From positions 1-64,000 of the forward strand of contig NJFT01000175.1 of the NCBI GenBank assembly GCA_002221725.1: a DNA stretch of 64,000 bases. The letters are read 5' to 3'. The position numbers and the translations under genes are program-made. Of this stretch, positions 1 to 13,002 are shown piece after piece (position 1 is the stretch's first letter; every line of letters begins with the position of its first letter). The notes under the pieces are model-generated. The model was not told the DNA's origin and made no database searches. It saw only the letters and a list, made by a program, of their open reading frames with translations. This DNA comes from Scedosporium boydii (lineage: Eukaryota > Ascomycota > Sordariomycetes > Microascales > Microascaceae).

Positions 1-39
<39 letters not shown>
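1..39. repeat. T39 homopolymer at the window edge
   Basis: An uninterrupted run of 39 T opens the window. It is not telomeric (no TTAGGG units) and no gene end lies close enough to read it as a reverse-transcribed poly(A) tail. It may be a true homopolymer, like the others in this window, or an assembly-length artefact. Confidence 0.85.
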
Positions 40-913
40 CCGTTTTCCCATTCACTTTTTTTTGTTTTAGTGCAATTTAACGAATCAGATGGAATCGAAG
101 TCTTAGTGGCTTCCCCACAGGGGCTTCGGGTAATTATCGGTTTTCCTCCCAAGCGCTAAGAGCATGTTACAGGGGGACCTCTTCAGCGGCGAGCCCAGTA
201 CCCCTGGCCCAAGTATCCTACTATTACTACAAAAGCCCTCCCAGAAGAAAGCTCTCCATTTTAGGCAGGCACCACCCCATCACTAACCCGACGTCATTTC
301 TTTGACCTTCACATGGCACGGTTTCAATTTGAGATGGGACAATGGACTGCCCATTGCGGTTGCCTCAACTCTGCCCAAGAATTTGAGGTTTTCAGAATTT
401 GGTAGTGTCCCCAAACAATATGGACAGCTGTCAGCATTCTTTGTTTGTCATCGACTGCCAGGCGCCAAATTGTTACTGTCGACCATCAGAATCTCTCATT
501 CAAGATCCGCATTCAGGAAGAGGTCTGCTACACTACAGTTTCCCAAGCACTTGAGGGGCCTGAGAGAGGAAGGCGGGGGGATTTCCGAAGGCGGGGTACA
601 AGGTCGTTGGTTGACATTCCCCATCAGCCCATCAGGGGGTCTGAGCAATCCATTATGACCATTGTCGGCGATCTTGTCAGTTGTCACATCGCAACCCAAA
701 TATTCGAAGACATCAATATTAAAGAATTCCTGTCCACCCAACCAAGCGGTAACGCCCATTCCTACTGCCCATCTATGTAGAAGCACGCGACACGCCTCCG
801 AAACCAAAACTCCAAAGCCTCAAAACGAATTGGGTATACGAACAAGAATACGATCAAGAATGGCGTCAAGGTAGTATCAGCACCCACCCATCAGTAACCC
901 ATCAGCACTGCCT
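40..913. other. Intergenic, 3' side of an MFS gene; no gene seen
   Basis: Open frames here (for example 302-658 plus and 496-807 minus) overlap on opposite strands, have no recognisable domain and no splice pattern. The last part should include the 3' UTR of the MFS gene ending at 914. Confidence 0.5.
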
Positions 914-2908
914 TTAAACAGTGGACGGCGTCGCAGTCTCCTTCCGCTTCTCGGCGCGGCCTCCGTACACCTTACCCGCCGTCCATTGTCGGATCCTCTT
1001 CCCGAAGAAGAAGAGCCCCGGTATGCCGAGAGAGAGGACGAGCATAACCTCTGCGTAGATTGCGAATGTCGACAATAGACCGCGCTGCGATATCCAGACT
1101 GTAGCCTGGGACGCGAGGAAGAATGCGATTATCAATCTTAGGGATGAGACGTTTACAAGCACGGGTCTACCCCATCAGATTGTTAGTGATTTGGATGTCG
1201 TAGCAGCTCGAATAATCGACTTACCCTGCCCACATTGGATAACATTCAACGATGAACACGTTCAGGATCGTCATAGTCGACAAGAAACCAAAAATTATTA
1301 GGAATGAGCCCGTCAGTAGAACTCCCCAATGCCAATTGTTGTCGCCTGCAGTGCCAAAAATGAAACACCCCGCGACCCCAGAGACAAAGGGGAATATGAG
1401 ATTCGCCAGGTGATGTTCGGCTTCCCGAGCGCCACCATTCCATTTCGACACGGAATTCGATACCTTATCTGCAACCGGCCCTCCGAGGATGAACACCATG
1501 ATAGCAGCTGCGAAGAAGGGGATGACGGAGAGTCCCGTGTACTGGAATTGCCAACCCTGAGCAAGCAGGGCAAAAGAAGAAATCTGTTGTGTAGCTTGGT
1601 TCGTGATGACGAAAACGCTGTTCGCCAGCACACACCAGAGAACTGCCGGGAAGAAGGTGGTTCGGACGGTGTGAAGCATCGACAGCCCTGCGCCCTTGAA
1701 ATCAAGACCAAACTGGAACAAGCCGAACTCGGTCCAGAGTGTTCTGTTGCCGTAATAATCGGGGTCGAGATCGGGCCGGTTCTCCCCTTCGCGAATGGGG
1801 TACACTCTGGCACCGCTCAGCTCCTCCTTGGATCGCTTCCACCTCGTCTCCGGTAAGCCGACAATCAATAGGATCCAGGCCAGTATTCCCAGTCCCGAAG
1901 TGATGAAATAGAGCCACCTCCATGTGTAGTTCGCAGCGACGTACGGAGCAGCGATCCCGAGAGCGATGATAATGATACCCTGGCTTGATACAACCACCGA
2001 CATTGCCCTGTTACGTTGGTGGATGAACACCATGTCCTGCACAATAAGGGGAATAAGAGCTTCGACAGCGCCAACGCCCAAGCCCTGGACACTCCTCGCC
2101 GCTAAATGCATCTCCAGCGAAGTGCTGAACCCTGCCCATAGCCCACCGGCCCAGGCGCACATCGCAGCGAAGAGCAAAACAGGTCGGCGGCCTATTGCGA
2201 TTGAGAGCGGGACTAAGAAATAGCTGGCGATGCCGTTTCCTAGGAGGGGAATCGTTGCCAGTAGTGCAACTTTGCCAATCGGCACAGGTTGGACGCCTGG
2301 TGGCACAACGGACATCGGATTCACGTTGAGACTTTGGCCGCCGCTCGACGCTACGAAATCGATTTTGTTCAGGATCCGGGGGTCTACTCCAGAATACTCG
2401 AGGAGGAAGACGGGGAGAAGTGAACCGATGATTATTTCGGCGGAGAGTCCTAGTGAGCCAACTGGATGAGAGTGAGCGCGCCGATAAGTTACCAACACTC
2501 AGGCACGCTATGAGGACGTCTGATCACTCACAGAAGCATAAGGTCCCAATCGCAAACCACTTTCTCCAAGTAGGGAGATTCAACGGATCTAAGGCGTCGC
2601 TCGGTTAGTAGCCGACATCCCATTGGCACGATTCGATTTCCGAGAGTCTACCTTTGGGGTCTGGAGTTGGCATCTAGAATGGGCAGTGTTTTAGCTCACG
2701 TCATAATTCGTTGGCGATGGCCGGCAGACAAACTTACAGGTATAAATCGTAGCTCTCCATTTTCATATAGTCTTGTAGTGCCGACGACCTGCGTCTCGGC
2801 TGCCTCTTCCACCATATAATTGCTCTTCTCTCCCAGGTCAGTGTCCCCTGTCGTGGCACTTGTGACACTACTCGGTAGGGGCCAGTTTCTGCTATCTCGT
2901 GAAGTCAT
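914..2908 (-). CDS. MFS transporter, DHA1-like (12 TM)
   Basis: Polytopic membrane transporter of the major facilitator superfamily, probably a proton-coupled plasma-membrane carrier; the substrate cannot be told from sequence. Five exons on the minus strand: 2908-2738, 2673-2652, 2588-2532, 2461-1225 and 1166-914, giving about 579 aa. Phases agree, and the joins restore typical family text such as DPLNLPTWRKW just before TM1. The first 60 residues are hydrophilic and cytosolic. The loop between TM2 and TM3 has the MFS signature GRRPVL, the TM4-5 region has the RNRAMS loop, and the end of the first half has LPETRWKRS, common in fungal DHA1 carriers. A long central loop and a basic C-terminal tail complete it. 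The start at 2908 is the first ATG of an exon ending in a good GTAAGT donor. Drug or metabolite efflux is possible; no biosynthetic genes lie beside it. Confidence 0.9.
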
Positions 2909-5388
2909 TGTCGCCGATTCTCAAGACAGATGAGGTTGGATGTCCGTTGTCGCCTTCGCTTTTCAAGTCTACATCCCTCCTGATGGGGGGCGACGAGGTC
3001 CGTGGCGTAATACCGTCCGTTCAAAGATCTAGTAAAGACATTGATAGACACGCAATAGCCTTCGGTACGTTGGAGATCGTTGCTTCTGTTGGAGTTGGGA
3101 AGGGAGAAGATGAAGATGTCGTTTCCCGGATGTGGGAGAACATGGGAAGACACGGCGGATCAGAAGAGGGCTCGAGGTTGGTTTGTCCATCATTCATCCC
3201 ATATCCCTGGCATCCCTGTCACCAAGGATCTCGGATGCCACATCTGAGGACAAGTCTGAGCGCAAGGCGTTTGTCTCCGTCGTTTTTACTTCGTACTTGT
3301 CCGAAGTACACTCTCTTGCTTCCAACAGTGCTCAGTGCTGAACCATCTTGACTATTACAAATTCATTGCATAAATCAAGTTGATACAATTGTGAAGAAAG
3401 GCCTGGAGCCCTCCAACATCTCTCCCCAACCAACCTCGACATGGGGCGGACAATCTCAAAATGGTATTCTGCATCGCGATGTTGCTTTTTCCCTCCTTGA
3501 CATGCTCTTGCGCTGTCTAAAACTGATTCTATTCGCTCAGTTGATATCTGCTTCTTGGCTGATGCTCTTGCAGCATATAATATGGGAATCGAACTCGTAG
3601 ATTTTACTGGCCGTGGTGGAATGTACTTCGTCGTACGAAAACCTGGGTTGCTGGAGAGAAGGCGGAAACTGATCCGTCGTAGATCTGGGACGCATTGATA
3701 CGTTTGATCGGCGCGTGAAATGGATGCTACACTGCAACTCCATTCTGTCGATGTTCCCTCGCAGCTCTGTTCCAGTCCCTGCCGCCTCTTTACCCCAGAA
3801 CGGTTAGCCCTCTCCAAACTACCATATGCCGTCTTTTATTGGCCTCTACAGTCTATTCCGTACTTAGTTGGCTCTCGCTGGACTCGTCTCAATTTCCTCT
3901 ACATTTTCAACCTTCTTCTTTGAGGCCAGTTGTTTCCACGGACATAGATTAAGGTTCAGCTCGCCTCGTCTCGTCTACCCAGTCCCACTGGTGGCACTAA
4001 ACTCGGGAAGAATAAACAATAAGCTCATCCCCACCGCGCCGGGCGCTGTACTAGTTAGGTTTCCGGTTTCCCCGCAAGCTAAGGGAGCCAGGAGCAAGCC
4101 CACATCGCGTTTGATCAATGCTCCAAGCCGACTTCACGGAAAGGCTCACAGCTTCCAGGTTTCCGGTCTTCGCAAGTTATACTGCGTAAGGACGGGTTCC
4201 CGTGGGCAAGCGACGGGAATATTTTCTCGACCCAGGATATAGGGTCACCCCGAATGTTTCATACACAGCATAAATCGCCGAGGCGGTTCTGGAACACAAG
4301 TCGAACATAAATTGATACTTCGTACACAGGTACATAAGTGGGCGGAATCCGTCGGTACTTGAGAGGCCCTGATGCAGGGGAGGATGAGCCCACCATCAGG
4401 GAGCCCGACAAGTGCGTCCTCGTTGAGGTGAGTGGACTTCACGCCGAGTTTAATGCAACTGATCCTTGCAGCTTTCACATGAGCTAGCTGATTTAGCTAA
4501 GCCTGATCTTGATATGGTTGACGACTTGACGTATTGGGCACGATGTATTAACAGTTGACATCAACGTGAAGTAGATCCATGTCAACTGTTGATGGAAAAT
4601 ACGGAGCATCCTCGCAAGTAATGATGTCAAGAAATGCTCATTGGCTCTCTCTCGTCCCTTCACGTCTTCATCACAGGCAAAGAAAGGCCGGCTTCCAGCG
4701 TCTCGACCATTTATTATACCGAGGTAACCCACCTTGGCAACATGTACCAACACGCAACATTTCGTGCAAGTCGTCAGCTCTTTTCATCTTTGAGAATCCC
4801 ACCACAGGGCTAGGAGCCTCGTATTCAATCTACGAGCTTCCGGCTCCTACCCTAGTGGTCCTTAAGCTACAAATTGAGGCATCGCTCAGCTCTGCTGAGA
4901 GTTTCCACCATAGGCTCCTCTTGGAGGAATTTGGCCACATGAGACAACTTGTTCGTCATAATATCACAAATGGCATCTCTCCCAGATATTCAGCACATTC
5001 CGAGGCTCCGCAGGGCATGGTTTGAAATCATAAGCATTCATTGTGCCAAGTCGATCAAGCTCGCCTTGACATCTACCTGGAAAATATCAAGTAGTACAAG
5101 AAGAAGAAAAAATAAAGAGAATGAAAAGAGTAGAGGTGAAAACCGTGTGAAAAGAAAAAGAGGGAAAATGTCCGAAACTCCCACGCTGCTAATCTACACA
5201 TGAAAGCATAGTTTTGTAAATGGCCCTCTTCTTTCCGTGTCCCCTTGCACTACCGTGTCATAACTGCTCGTCCATGCTATCCACCCTCGCTCTCCGTCCC
5301 CTAGCGTACTGGCCGTGACCCGTTTGAACCACCAGATTAAAAAGGAAAAAGTAATCGATGTCGTGATGTTTTGCGCGTCGGGCGCTCT
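2909..5388. other. Intergenic, 2.5 kb; no convincing gene
   Basis: Region between the 5' end of the MFS gene and the 3' end of the UBC6 gene. Frames of 118-161 aa occur on both strands but overlap each other, use atypical codons and show no domain. It contains two exact TACTTCGTA copies (3287 and 4316), a near-palindromic variant at 3624 and a 12-bp inverted repeat at 4550-4590. The proximal 300 bp should hold the MFS promoter. Confidence 0.5.
4550..4590. repeat. Perfect 12-bp inverted repeat
   Basis: Arms AACAGTTGACAT (4550-4561) and ATGTCAACTGTT (4579-4590) are exact reverse complements around a 17-nt loop. It could form a hairpin or bind a dimeric factor. No gene or terminator context explains it. 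Confidence 0.6.
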
Positions 5389-6343
5389 TCAATCGCTATT
5401 ACCCACCAAACGCACAATCAGAACGTAAAGGAAAACGACTCCGCCAAAGAGAAGCAGTCTATGTCTGCTCGCCCAGCTGGAGCCGGCGTCCCGGCGGTTA
5501 ACGACGGCATCGACTACGGCCTGGGTCTGGTGGGCGCTTCCAGCAGCAACAGGAATACCGAGCTGAGGTCGGCACGAAGCGGCAAGCTGGAGAGATACTC
5601 GCCCGGTTGCTTGGTCGATGTTGTTATTCTTGATCCACTCCCAGTTCTCCTGGTCGATCTCGGGCCACTCGGCGCGGAACTTCGCCCCGCCATCGCCAGC
5701 CTTGACGTTGCCCTTGAGGGCAGGGATCGCCTTGAGATGCGATCCGCCACCAGTAGAGTTCCACCAGCGGGACCTGGCGGCGAGAGCCTTCCTTTCCAGT
5801 TCGGTTCCTGAAATCGAACCCGTGGTCATCTCTTCGCTGGTCATGAAGCTGAGGAGGCCGATCAGGATCGTCGAGACCTCCCAAGCCGGATTGAAACTCT
5901 TAGGATGGAAATCGGAGATGGAGAGGCAGAGACGAGTCGATGGCTGGAATCGGCCGGAGGGCGTGTGCATACGGATCGCGGGGGGCTTGAAAGGGTACTC
6001 GGGAGGGAACATTAGAGTGCCCCAATACTGTCCGCCATGGTAAGGAGTATCCTCGGGTCCTGTTATGATGTAGTGCCACCTGTTTTGATTATCAATTAGC
6101 TCGGTCTATTCGTCGAAAAATGTGTAGAGCGATGGCGGATACGTACTCGAGAATATTCGATTCCGATGGATGCGCCGTGATGTATGGTGGCGGGTTCTCG
6201 GAGATCGCCTTGTACTCTCGGGTCAACTGCAGATATGCCAAATGTCAGTAAGCTAGTACCTACAGGACAGATATAAAGAGTCAATGTGGAAATCCTCGGT
6301 TCGCCTTAGCACATACCCGTGTGCGAGCAGCCTTGCTGGCCAT
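5389..6343 (-). CDS. UBC6: Tail-anchored ubiquitin-conjugating enzyme E2 (Ubc6/UBE2J type)
   Basis: E2 enzyme that takes activated ubiquitin onto a catalytic cysteine and, in yeast, works with the Doa10 ligase in ER-associated degradation. Three exons: 6343-6317, 6226-6147 and 6079-5389, about 265 aa. The joins restore the family N-terminus (ARTRLTREYKAI, then HYIITGPEDTPYHGG). The active cysteine is Cys87 in STRLCLSISDFHP, the diverged Ubc6 context rather than the HPN motif of canonical E2s; yeast Ubc6 also uses Cys87. The UBC fold covers residues 5-160, followed by a polar linker and one C-terminal membrane span (about 242-261, RLLLFGGVVFLYVLIVRLV) with a very short lumenal tail, as expected for a tail-anchored ER protein facing the cytosol. 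Transcribed away from SAM50 across a 550-bp divergent spacer. Confidence 0.96.
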
Positions 6344-6893
6344 GATGATCGTGGTACACGAAGGTTCGTGATTGACGGTTCTTGGCGGGAGGGTTCGGAG
6401 GACACAAGGGGGAAGTGTGGGGAGATGGAAGAAGAGACTGGAGTACTTCGTAGTTCAGAGACAAGATATCTAAGTGGAAAAATTGCCTAATTCCCTTTCG
6501 GGTGTTAAAGAAAGAACGCGATGACTGGGGGAATGCCGAAGCAACCTCTTGGGAAGTCCGGAGATGGTGGTAGAAGGGTAAATGAACAATGCGTGCTGAC
6601 GTTTGCCTTTACGTTTGCGACTCACCAATCCAAGGCTGGTAAATCTTCGGGTATTGTTCCGCTTCGATTGAGTGATTTGCGTTTAAATGCATCGAGACCC
6701 TGAAAATAGGCGCGCGTCAATCGGACTTCAAGACAACAGAGCCCACGTGATCGGCAGTGGGCCTATTTTTTGATCCATGATTCCATCGATTCAATTCGGC
6801 AATGCGGGTGCAGCCGGTAGCTAAAACCATCACGCAAGTCCAGCAGCTGGTCAAAAGTTTCGTGCTTTTCGCTCGCAGCGCACCCTCGACGAA
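6344..6893. promoter_or_regulatory. Divergent promoter region UBC6/SAM50
   Basis: 550 bp between two divergently transcribed housekeeping genes. No classical TATA box stands out. One TACTTCGTA 9-mer is at 6444-6452. Short frames here look non-coding. Confidence 0.55.
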
Positions 6894-8601
6894 ATGGGTT
6901 CGACAACAAACTCATCGGGGAGCAAGGTAGGGTTTCCTTCTTTCAGATTTTCGTTTTTTCCTGTGGCGCTGGTTCAATGCTGATCCCGAGGTCTCACGAT
7001 AGGTCCCAGCTCAACTGCTGGCTGACCCAGCTACCCTACGCCACGATGCCGAGGCAGGTGAGGATGTCGCTGCGCAGAACAACGCACTCCGCGAGAAAAG
7101 ATTAAGGGAATTGGTAAGGTCAATTGGGTATCTCGAAGAGGATTGGACGAGTGCTTAAACCTTGGCCTAGTTCATGGAGCAGCAATCGCAGCCTCTTACC
7201 ATCCACAAATTCACGCTTCATGGCGCAAACCACACGCGGCCGACCTTCCTCGATCCCATAATCCGGCCCCTCGTCGCGGACGAGACCAACTCCTCCTCGA
7301 CTTTGGGCGATGTCATGCTTAAGCTCCGCGATGTCGTCGGTAAGCTCGACCGGCTCGAAATCTTTCACCCTGAGCCCAACGTCTGGCTCTCGAGCCCCGA
7401 TCCTGCCACCGATCCTTCGTCTTCGCCCACGGATGTCAATGTCGATTTGCGCGTTCGGGAACTCGGACGGTTCAAGTTGAAGACTGGAACAGATGTCGGT
7501 GATGGAGAGAGCTCGGCGTACGGTTCGCTTCTCTGGAGGAATATCTTTGGTGGTGCCGAGATGTTGTCTCTCAACGCCAGCACGGGAACCCGTACTCGAT
7601 CCGCATATAGCGCCACCTTTAGCGTGCCCGTCCTGAGCAACCCCGACGTGAGATTGGCGATAGACGGTCTAGGATCTTCGACCCACAAGCCATGGGCGTC
7701 TCATGAGGAAGTTCTCAAGGGAGGAAACCTCAGGCTGTCCTGGCTCTCGCCTCAGAGCGATGTCCACTCAGTTGAGTACTCCGGAATCTGGCGGCAAATA
7801 ACTGGACTGTACGCCGGTGCGAGTCCCAGCGTGAGGGCCGAAGCGGGCGACTCTGTCAAGAGCTCGATTAAACACTCTTTCCAACGCGACCGAAGGGACA
7901 ACCGCCACCTTCCTCAGAGCGGATACGTAGTCCGGTCGAACCTCGAGCTTGCGGGTATTGGCCCTCTAGCTGGTGACGTCGCCTTTGCGAAGGGCGACGT
8001 CGACGTCGGCGGTGCACTCCCCATCCCCCTACCTGGTATTCAAGGCCCAACCGGCATTTCCCTAGGCGGTGGCTTCAGGTTCGGTATGCTCTACCCGCTT
8101 GCTCTCGGCAATCCTTTCGGCAGCAAGGTCTTGCCCAGCCGAATCCCCGACCGCTTCCAACTTGGCGGACCAAACGACGTCCGCGGCTTCCAGCTCGGCG
8201 GCCTCGGTCCCCATGACGGTGCCGATGCCGTAGGCGGAGACATGTTCGCCGCGGGTAGTCTCAACCTCCTCCTCCCCCTCCCCTACAAGGGCCCCGAATC
8301 TGGACTTCGCTTCCAAATGTTCCTCAACGGCGGACGTCTTGTGGCGCTCAAGAACAAGGGCAAGGGTCGCAACTCTGGTAGCCCCGCCCTAGAGCCCCAA
8401 ACGGTGAGGGATGGCATGGTCAAGGCGTTCAAGGACATCTGGCTGTCCGGCACGCCGCCCAGCCTGGCAGCTGGTTTCGGACTCGTGTACGGGCATCCGA
8501 TGGCGCGGTTCGAGCTTAACTTTGGACTCCCGTTGGCGATGGCCAAGGGGGAACAGTGTACTAAGGGTCTCCAAGTCGGCGTGGGCATCAACTTCCTTTA
8601 G
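6894..8601 (+). CDS. SAM50: Mitochondrial sorting and assembly machinery subunit Sam50/Tob55 (Omp85 family)
   Basis: Core beta-barrel of the SAM complex, which folds and inserts barrel proteins such as porin and Tom40 into the mitochondrial outer membrane. Three exons: 6894-6926, 7003-7113 and 7171-8601, phase 0 at both joins, 524 aa. Residues about 50-120 match the single POTRA-like region (LTIHKFTLHGANHTR). The rest is glycine- and aromatic-rich beta-barrel sequence of the bacterial surface antigen domain. The Omp85 hallmark loop motif is present as DVRGF (VRGF at about 385-388), and the C-terminus ends in a beta-strand (LQVGVGINFL), as in barrel proteins. The first exon codes for 11 residues, MGSTTNSSGSK, so the start at 6894 rests on splice phase and a short 5' exon. 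Tail-to-tail with the next MFS gene. Confidence 0.96.
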
Positions 8602-8873
8602 AGTTGATTTGTAGGTATATACAAATGGAAGAAATAGACAAAAAATACCGCTCAGCGGCTGTATACAATCCTTCGCTTCATAGGGCGTATCAGAGGAGGT
8701 CAATAGAAAAGATTTATATCGGCTACCCTCAGTTTCGCAGGATTCTGGAACCAGTATTACTTAGAATATCAATTGAAATAATTCCCTTACTCGGCCGACC
8801 TATCCGTCTAGTGTATGTACAGAATAACACCCAGGAAAGAAAAATGCCACCAACACCCATCAATCTATGCCAT

Positions 8874-10652
8874 TCAGTCGTCATCCTCCTCTCCTCGCCT
8901 CTGGAACACCACAGTCCAAACTAGCGCAACAAGAGCTACACAGACGAGATACAGCCACCACACCGCACCAACCATACCATGGTTTATACCCCAGCCAAAG
9001 ACCATACCTCCCACAGCGGGCCCCACGGCTCTCGCAAGACTCGAAATCATGTTCCCAGCACCATGGACGGTTCCCAGAACTGTCCTAGTGGGCGCAGCTT
9101 CGGTGAGGAGGATCACAGTGCTGGGGATGGCCATCGTTCGTGCCATAATCTGGCCACAAATTACGACACCGAGACTAAGCCAGCGAAGAACACTATCTCG
9201 ATCGATGAGGGAAAGGTATGGAGCCAGGCCATAGACAAGGGGGAATATTATAAGTGATAGTTTTAGTATGCCGAGGGTTCCGATCCGCTCTTGGAGGCGA
9301 GGATAGATGAAGAGCTGGAGGAGAATACCGCCAATTCCGGCAGCGGAGAGCCACAGTCCGATTGTTGAGGACCGCAAACCGAGACCTCCGCTAAAGAAGA
9401 ACAGGGTTGGGGAGCTGTTTTCGGCCGGTGGGCTGGAGAGGTAGACGGGGAAAATATGCATGAAGGCGGAGTTGTGGAGAGGGAGGAGACCAAAGGCCAT
9501 CATGGCTGTGAGGACTTTGGTAGTCCAGATCTTGCGGAAGGGCAGTCGTTGTGGCGGAGTTGGTTTCTCGCTCAGACGAGGACTGTCTGTCGGGGCGGAT
9601 GATTTTTCCTCGCTTTCGGCATCGGGAGTCGTCGTCGAGGCCGGGGATGATGGGAATGAGATCCCGAGACCGATAGATTCCTCGTCGTTTACGGGCATGT
9701 ATTCTGCGTGGTCTCGCTCACCTATAAAATGCCTAGCGAGGCGGGTAAGAAAATCCCCAATACGTAGACCGAAATCGGACTTGGACTCTTCGCCGGGAAG
9801 CGTCTCGCGGAGCCACAGCCACGAGAGAGCCAGGGCCGTACCAAGCATGGCTGCGTTCATCAATCCAGGAAGCGCGTACGGGTAGGCAAGAGCCCAGGCC
9901 ACTCCCTTGGGGTTCTTGCCAAAGTTCAGGAAGCCATCGGGCCCGAACGCCCACGAAAGATTCGTAACGGGATCGGCAAGCAGTCCTCCGAGCGCCAAGC
10001 TCAGGACCATACCCGAGTTAAACACCAAGGGCAGAAGCAAGAAAGCCTTGGTCTGGAATTTGCGTTCCTTAACGACCTCGGCCGTCATGGTCCGCATGAT
10101 GCTGACATTTCCGTTGGCCAGACCCGCAAGTGTCCTCCAGAAGAAGAGAGCGCCAAGGCTGCGGGATAGGCCGAATGCGGCGTTCGAGATTACGGAGACT
10201 AGGAGGCCGAAGATGATGGATTGTCGTCTGCCGCAACGATCGGATATGTAGCCCCACGCAAGACTGACGGCGAATTGTGCCAAGGGGAACGAAGCGACGA
10301 GGAGGCCAGAGTATTCGGATATGGGCACCGAAGAATCAGAATCCTTGCCACTATCCCTAGTTTCGACGGCTTTGCTGGGAAGTACGGACCGGACAAGGTA
10401 GAAGATGTAGGGGAGGAGACAGACGTTGGATAGAGGTTCGCTGAGGCGGCAGAGGGCGAGGAGGAAGAGCTGGTCTTTGTTTGGGAGGTCCATCCAACCG
10501 ATTTTGGGCTTACTCGTGATCGCACGCTGGGAATCGCGTTCTGGTCGGCCCGACGTAGCGTCCCGAGAAGCTTCAACGTTGTGTTAGTGGAGCCAAGAGG
10601 CTAAACCGTTGGTATGAGCGAACTTACACCTCGAAAGCCTTTCCCGATCCAT
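8874..10652 (-). CDS. MFS transporter of the DHA1 family (YCR023C-like)
   Basis: Membrane carrier, two exons: 10652-10628 and 10570-8874, about 573 aa. The first exon codes for only eight residues plus one base; the join gives MDRERLSRS, then a polar stretch up to the family block LPNKDQLFLLALCRLSEPLS at TM1. The second loop contains the MFS signature DRCGRRQS. A hydrophilic central loop of about 90 residues (E/S/P-rich) separates the two six-helix halves. The C-terminus is acidic (EEDDD). This resembles the tetracycline-resistance-like DHA1 proteins typified by yeast YCR023C, whose substrate is unknown; a vacuolar place is possible. The acceptor at 10571-10572 was chosen because it keeps phase; an alternative short 5' exon cannot be excluded. 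Its 3' end faces SAM50 with 272 bp between the stop codons. Confidence 0.9.
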
Positions 10653-13002
10653 GACTCTTAAAATGGGAAAAGGGATTTCAAGAAATCAAGTCCGCAAGAT
10701 AGGTGCATTCGCCGACGGGGAGAAGCGGCCTGCTCGAAGAACGGCCACTTGAAAGTGATCACAGATTCTACTACTCCTCAAAACTCGAACATCTTCTCGC
10801 GTCTACTTTGGCTTTCAGAGGTGCCGGTTGCAGAAATTCTTTCAAACAGACGTTCACGATGCCGGGAGGTCCAGCTTGTCATTGAGGGGAATCGGTAGTG
10901 TGGTGGGAGGTACCAGGCTTAAATTCGGACAGCAGACAGGTTCCCTCGGAATCATGCCCACCGCAATCTATTCCGCATCGATCGCAATGGAAGCATTCAG
11001 CACGGCGGCCAGGCCTGAGGAATACTATATCCATGCAGGTGCGCCATTCTACGTTGTGCTAATATAAACCTTCTCTATCTCGGCTCCAGAGACTTCGCTT
11101 TGAGGCACACTATAATGGACATATGCATGAACCTGGACCCATGAACGCGCATTTCGCAAGATGAGAAAGGAGCGAGTGGCGAATGGAGACGGTCACGGAT
11201 CAGACGAGGTGTTCATCTAGGAGAGTAATGTGCAGATTTCTTAGGGTCTGGATTAATCTGTTCGAGATTTGCCAGCGACTTTATCCAGAAGTGTGTATAT
11301 GGGCGGCCCGGGATGGGCCAAGACCTGTGAAGCTCGTCGGTGCGGGGACTCAAGGTCACTTCATGAGACTTGGAATGAGGATGGAATATTAAATCATTGA
11401 TACTTGAATGCACTCCAATCTTCCAAACTAACCGTTACCTCCGGAACCAAGGGGTCGCGAGAGCAAATCGACCTTGTGGTATTTGTGCCTCCGCCTCCAC
11501 ACCGATGGTGAGGCTGAGGAGACGCATGGAGAAAGCTGAGCTCGCCAGGTAACCCAAACCTACGGATAACGGATTAATTCCCTTGATAATTAATTGCTCG
11601 CCTCTCTTCTTGCATTTATACGCGGGCCTCTGCCCTTTAAGCAGAGCATTGGCAAGTTCAGATCAACAGTTGCTCACCAACTCAGCAATTGCTGCGTCAA
11701 GTCATCTGGGAAAAAAACTCGGGGCATTGTTGCTTCTTATATGTCTATCACGGGTCTTTTGGGATGAGGAGGAGCGAGAAAGAAGGCGGAGGGAGAGAGG
11801 GAAGGAATCTTCTAATGCCGCACATTCCGGTAGCGACGAGAATCTGTTTTCCAAGATGTGCTAAACAAGGGTCCGACGAAGTAAGACGTAGGTGGAATCC
11901 TGGCCAGTAGCAATGAACTAGCTGTTAGGCTTCATCCTACAAATTATTATCGTGCTTTTGTATCAAAGTGACCTCTTGGCGTACTTCCAGCTGGCCTGTC
12001 CATGCGAATAGTACCAGAATTTCGAAGGAGGGGGAGGTAAGTTTGGTTGATATCTTGGTTGGTCAGGCCGGCCAGGTCACACCTGGTTGATACCCAGCGA
12101 CGGTGAGACCCTCTGAGGACATTCAACGTTGTCCGTTTGAATCAAATGTTAAGAAGCATCTGGACTTGGCGTGGCCAGTCGATATTGGTGACTCTGCAAG
12201 CACGGACTCGGAACGCAATGACGAGCACTTTCAAAGGCAGAGAACTAGAGATCGGATGGCGGATTTAGCAGAGCCAGGCAGGTCAGAGGGAGGCGAGGCG
12301 CAACCGAGATCATTGATACCAATTCCCCATTTTGAAGTAGCGTATTCCCTAGCTGGGGTAACATTCGGCATTCGATTTTGAGCGGCGTGGGGAAGTGGAC
12401 TCCGCCTGTCCCGTCCAAGTCTAAGTCCAAGCCAAGCCCAAGCACACCCCGCTCGTACCAATGCGGATGGCACTGCTGAACTCCAATGTTCAATGTTCCA
12501 ACGGGCCAGCGCAATGTCAAGTCTCCCTTGGCACTCGCGCCGACCAATTGTCCACTTCAAGACAGGCGTGGGGGGAACCAAAGAGCAACCATGGGCAGGA
12601 CCCAAGATCCTGGAAATCCCTTAGCTGATGGAAACCACAATGTAGAATCGCCTGCGCCATCGACTGTTATTGCGCGCTGATTCCTATTCCCACCTTTTCA
12701 GATTTTTTTCTTTTTCCCCTCCTCCGTGAAGTATTGCTCGTGCCCTCAATCATCGCATTGCCATCGCAACGACAGCGATGGCCGCCGACGACTTCAAGGG
12801 CGCAATACCATTCCTTCGTAGATTCCGATAGCGATCGCGGGTCGGAGCCCACTGCCACATAATCCCAACGTCCTCCGTTGTCTCGACCTATCGATGCCAA
12901 TGTCTGAGCTTCGAAGATTATTAATCCAACTCTAAACTTTTGCTCCCTCAACTGTTTTTGGTACATCTCTAGGGCTGGTGTGGCGCTCTGTCTGGGATTG
13001 AG
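10653..13002. other. Intergenic, 2.35 kb; no convincing gene
   Basis: Divergent spacer between two transporters. Frames up to 125 aa lack domains and overlap on both strands. Around 12040-12100 there is a cluster of short GGTTGAT and CCTGG repeats. The last 300 bp, pyrimidine-rich with CCTTTTCAG-like stretches near 12690-12720, is a plausible promoter and 5' UTR for the sugar transporter. Confidence 0.45.

Noticed and set aside
1..39. T39 as a telomere or poly(A) remnant of a retroelement
   Set aside because: No telomere units, no target-site duplication and no reverse-transcriptase remnants nearby.
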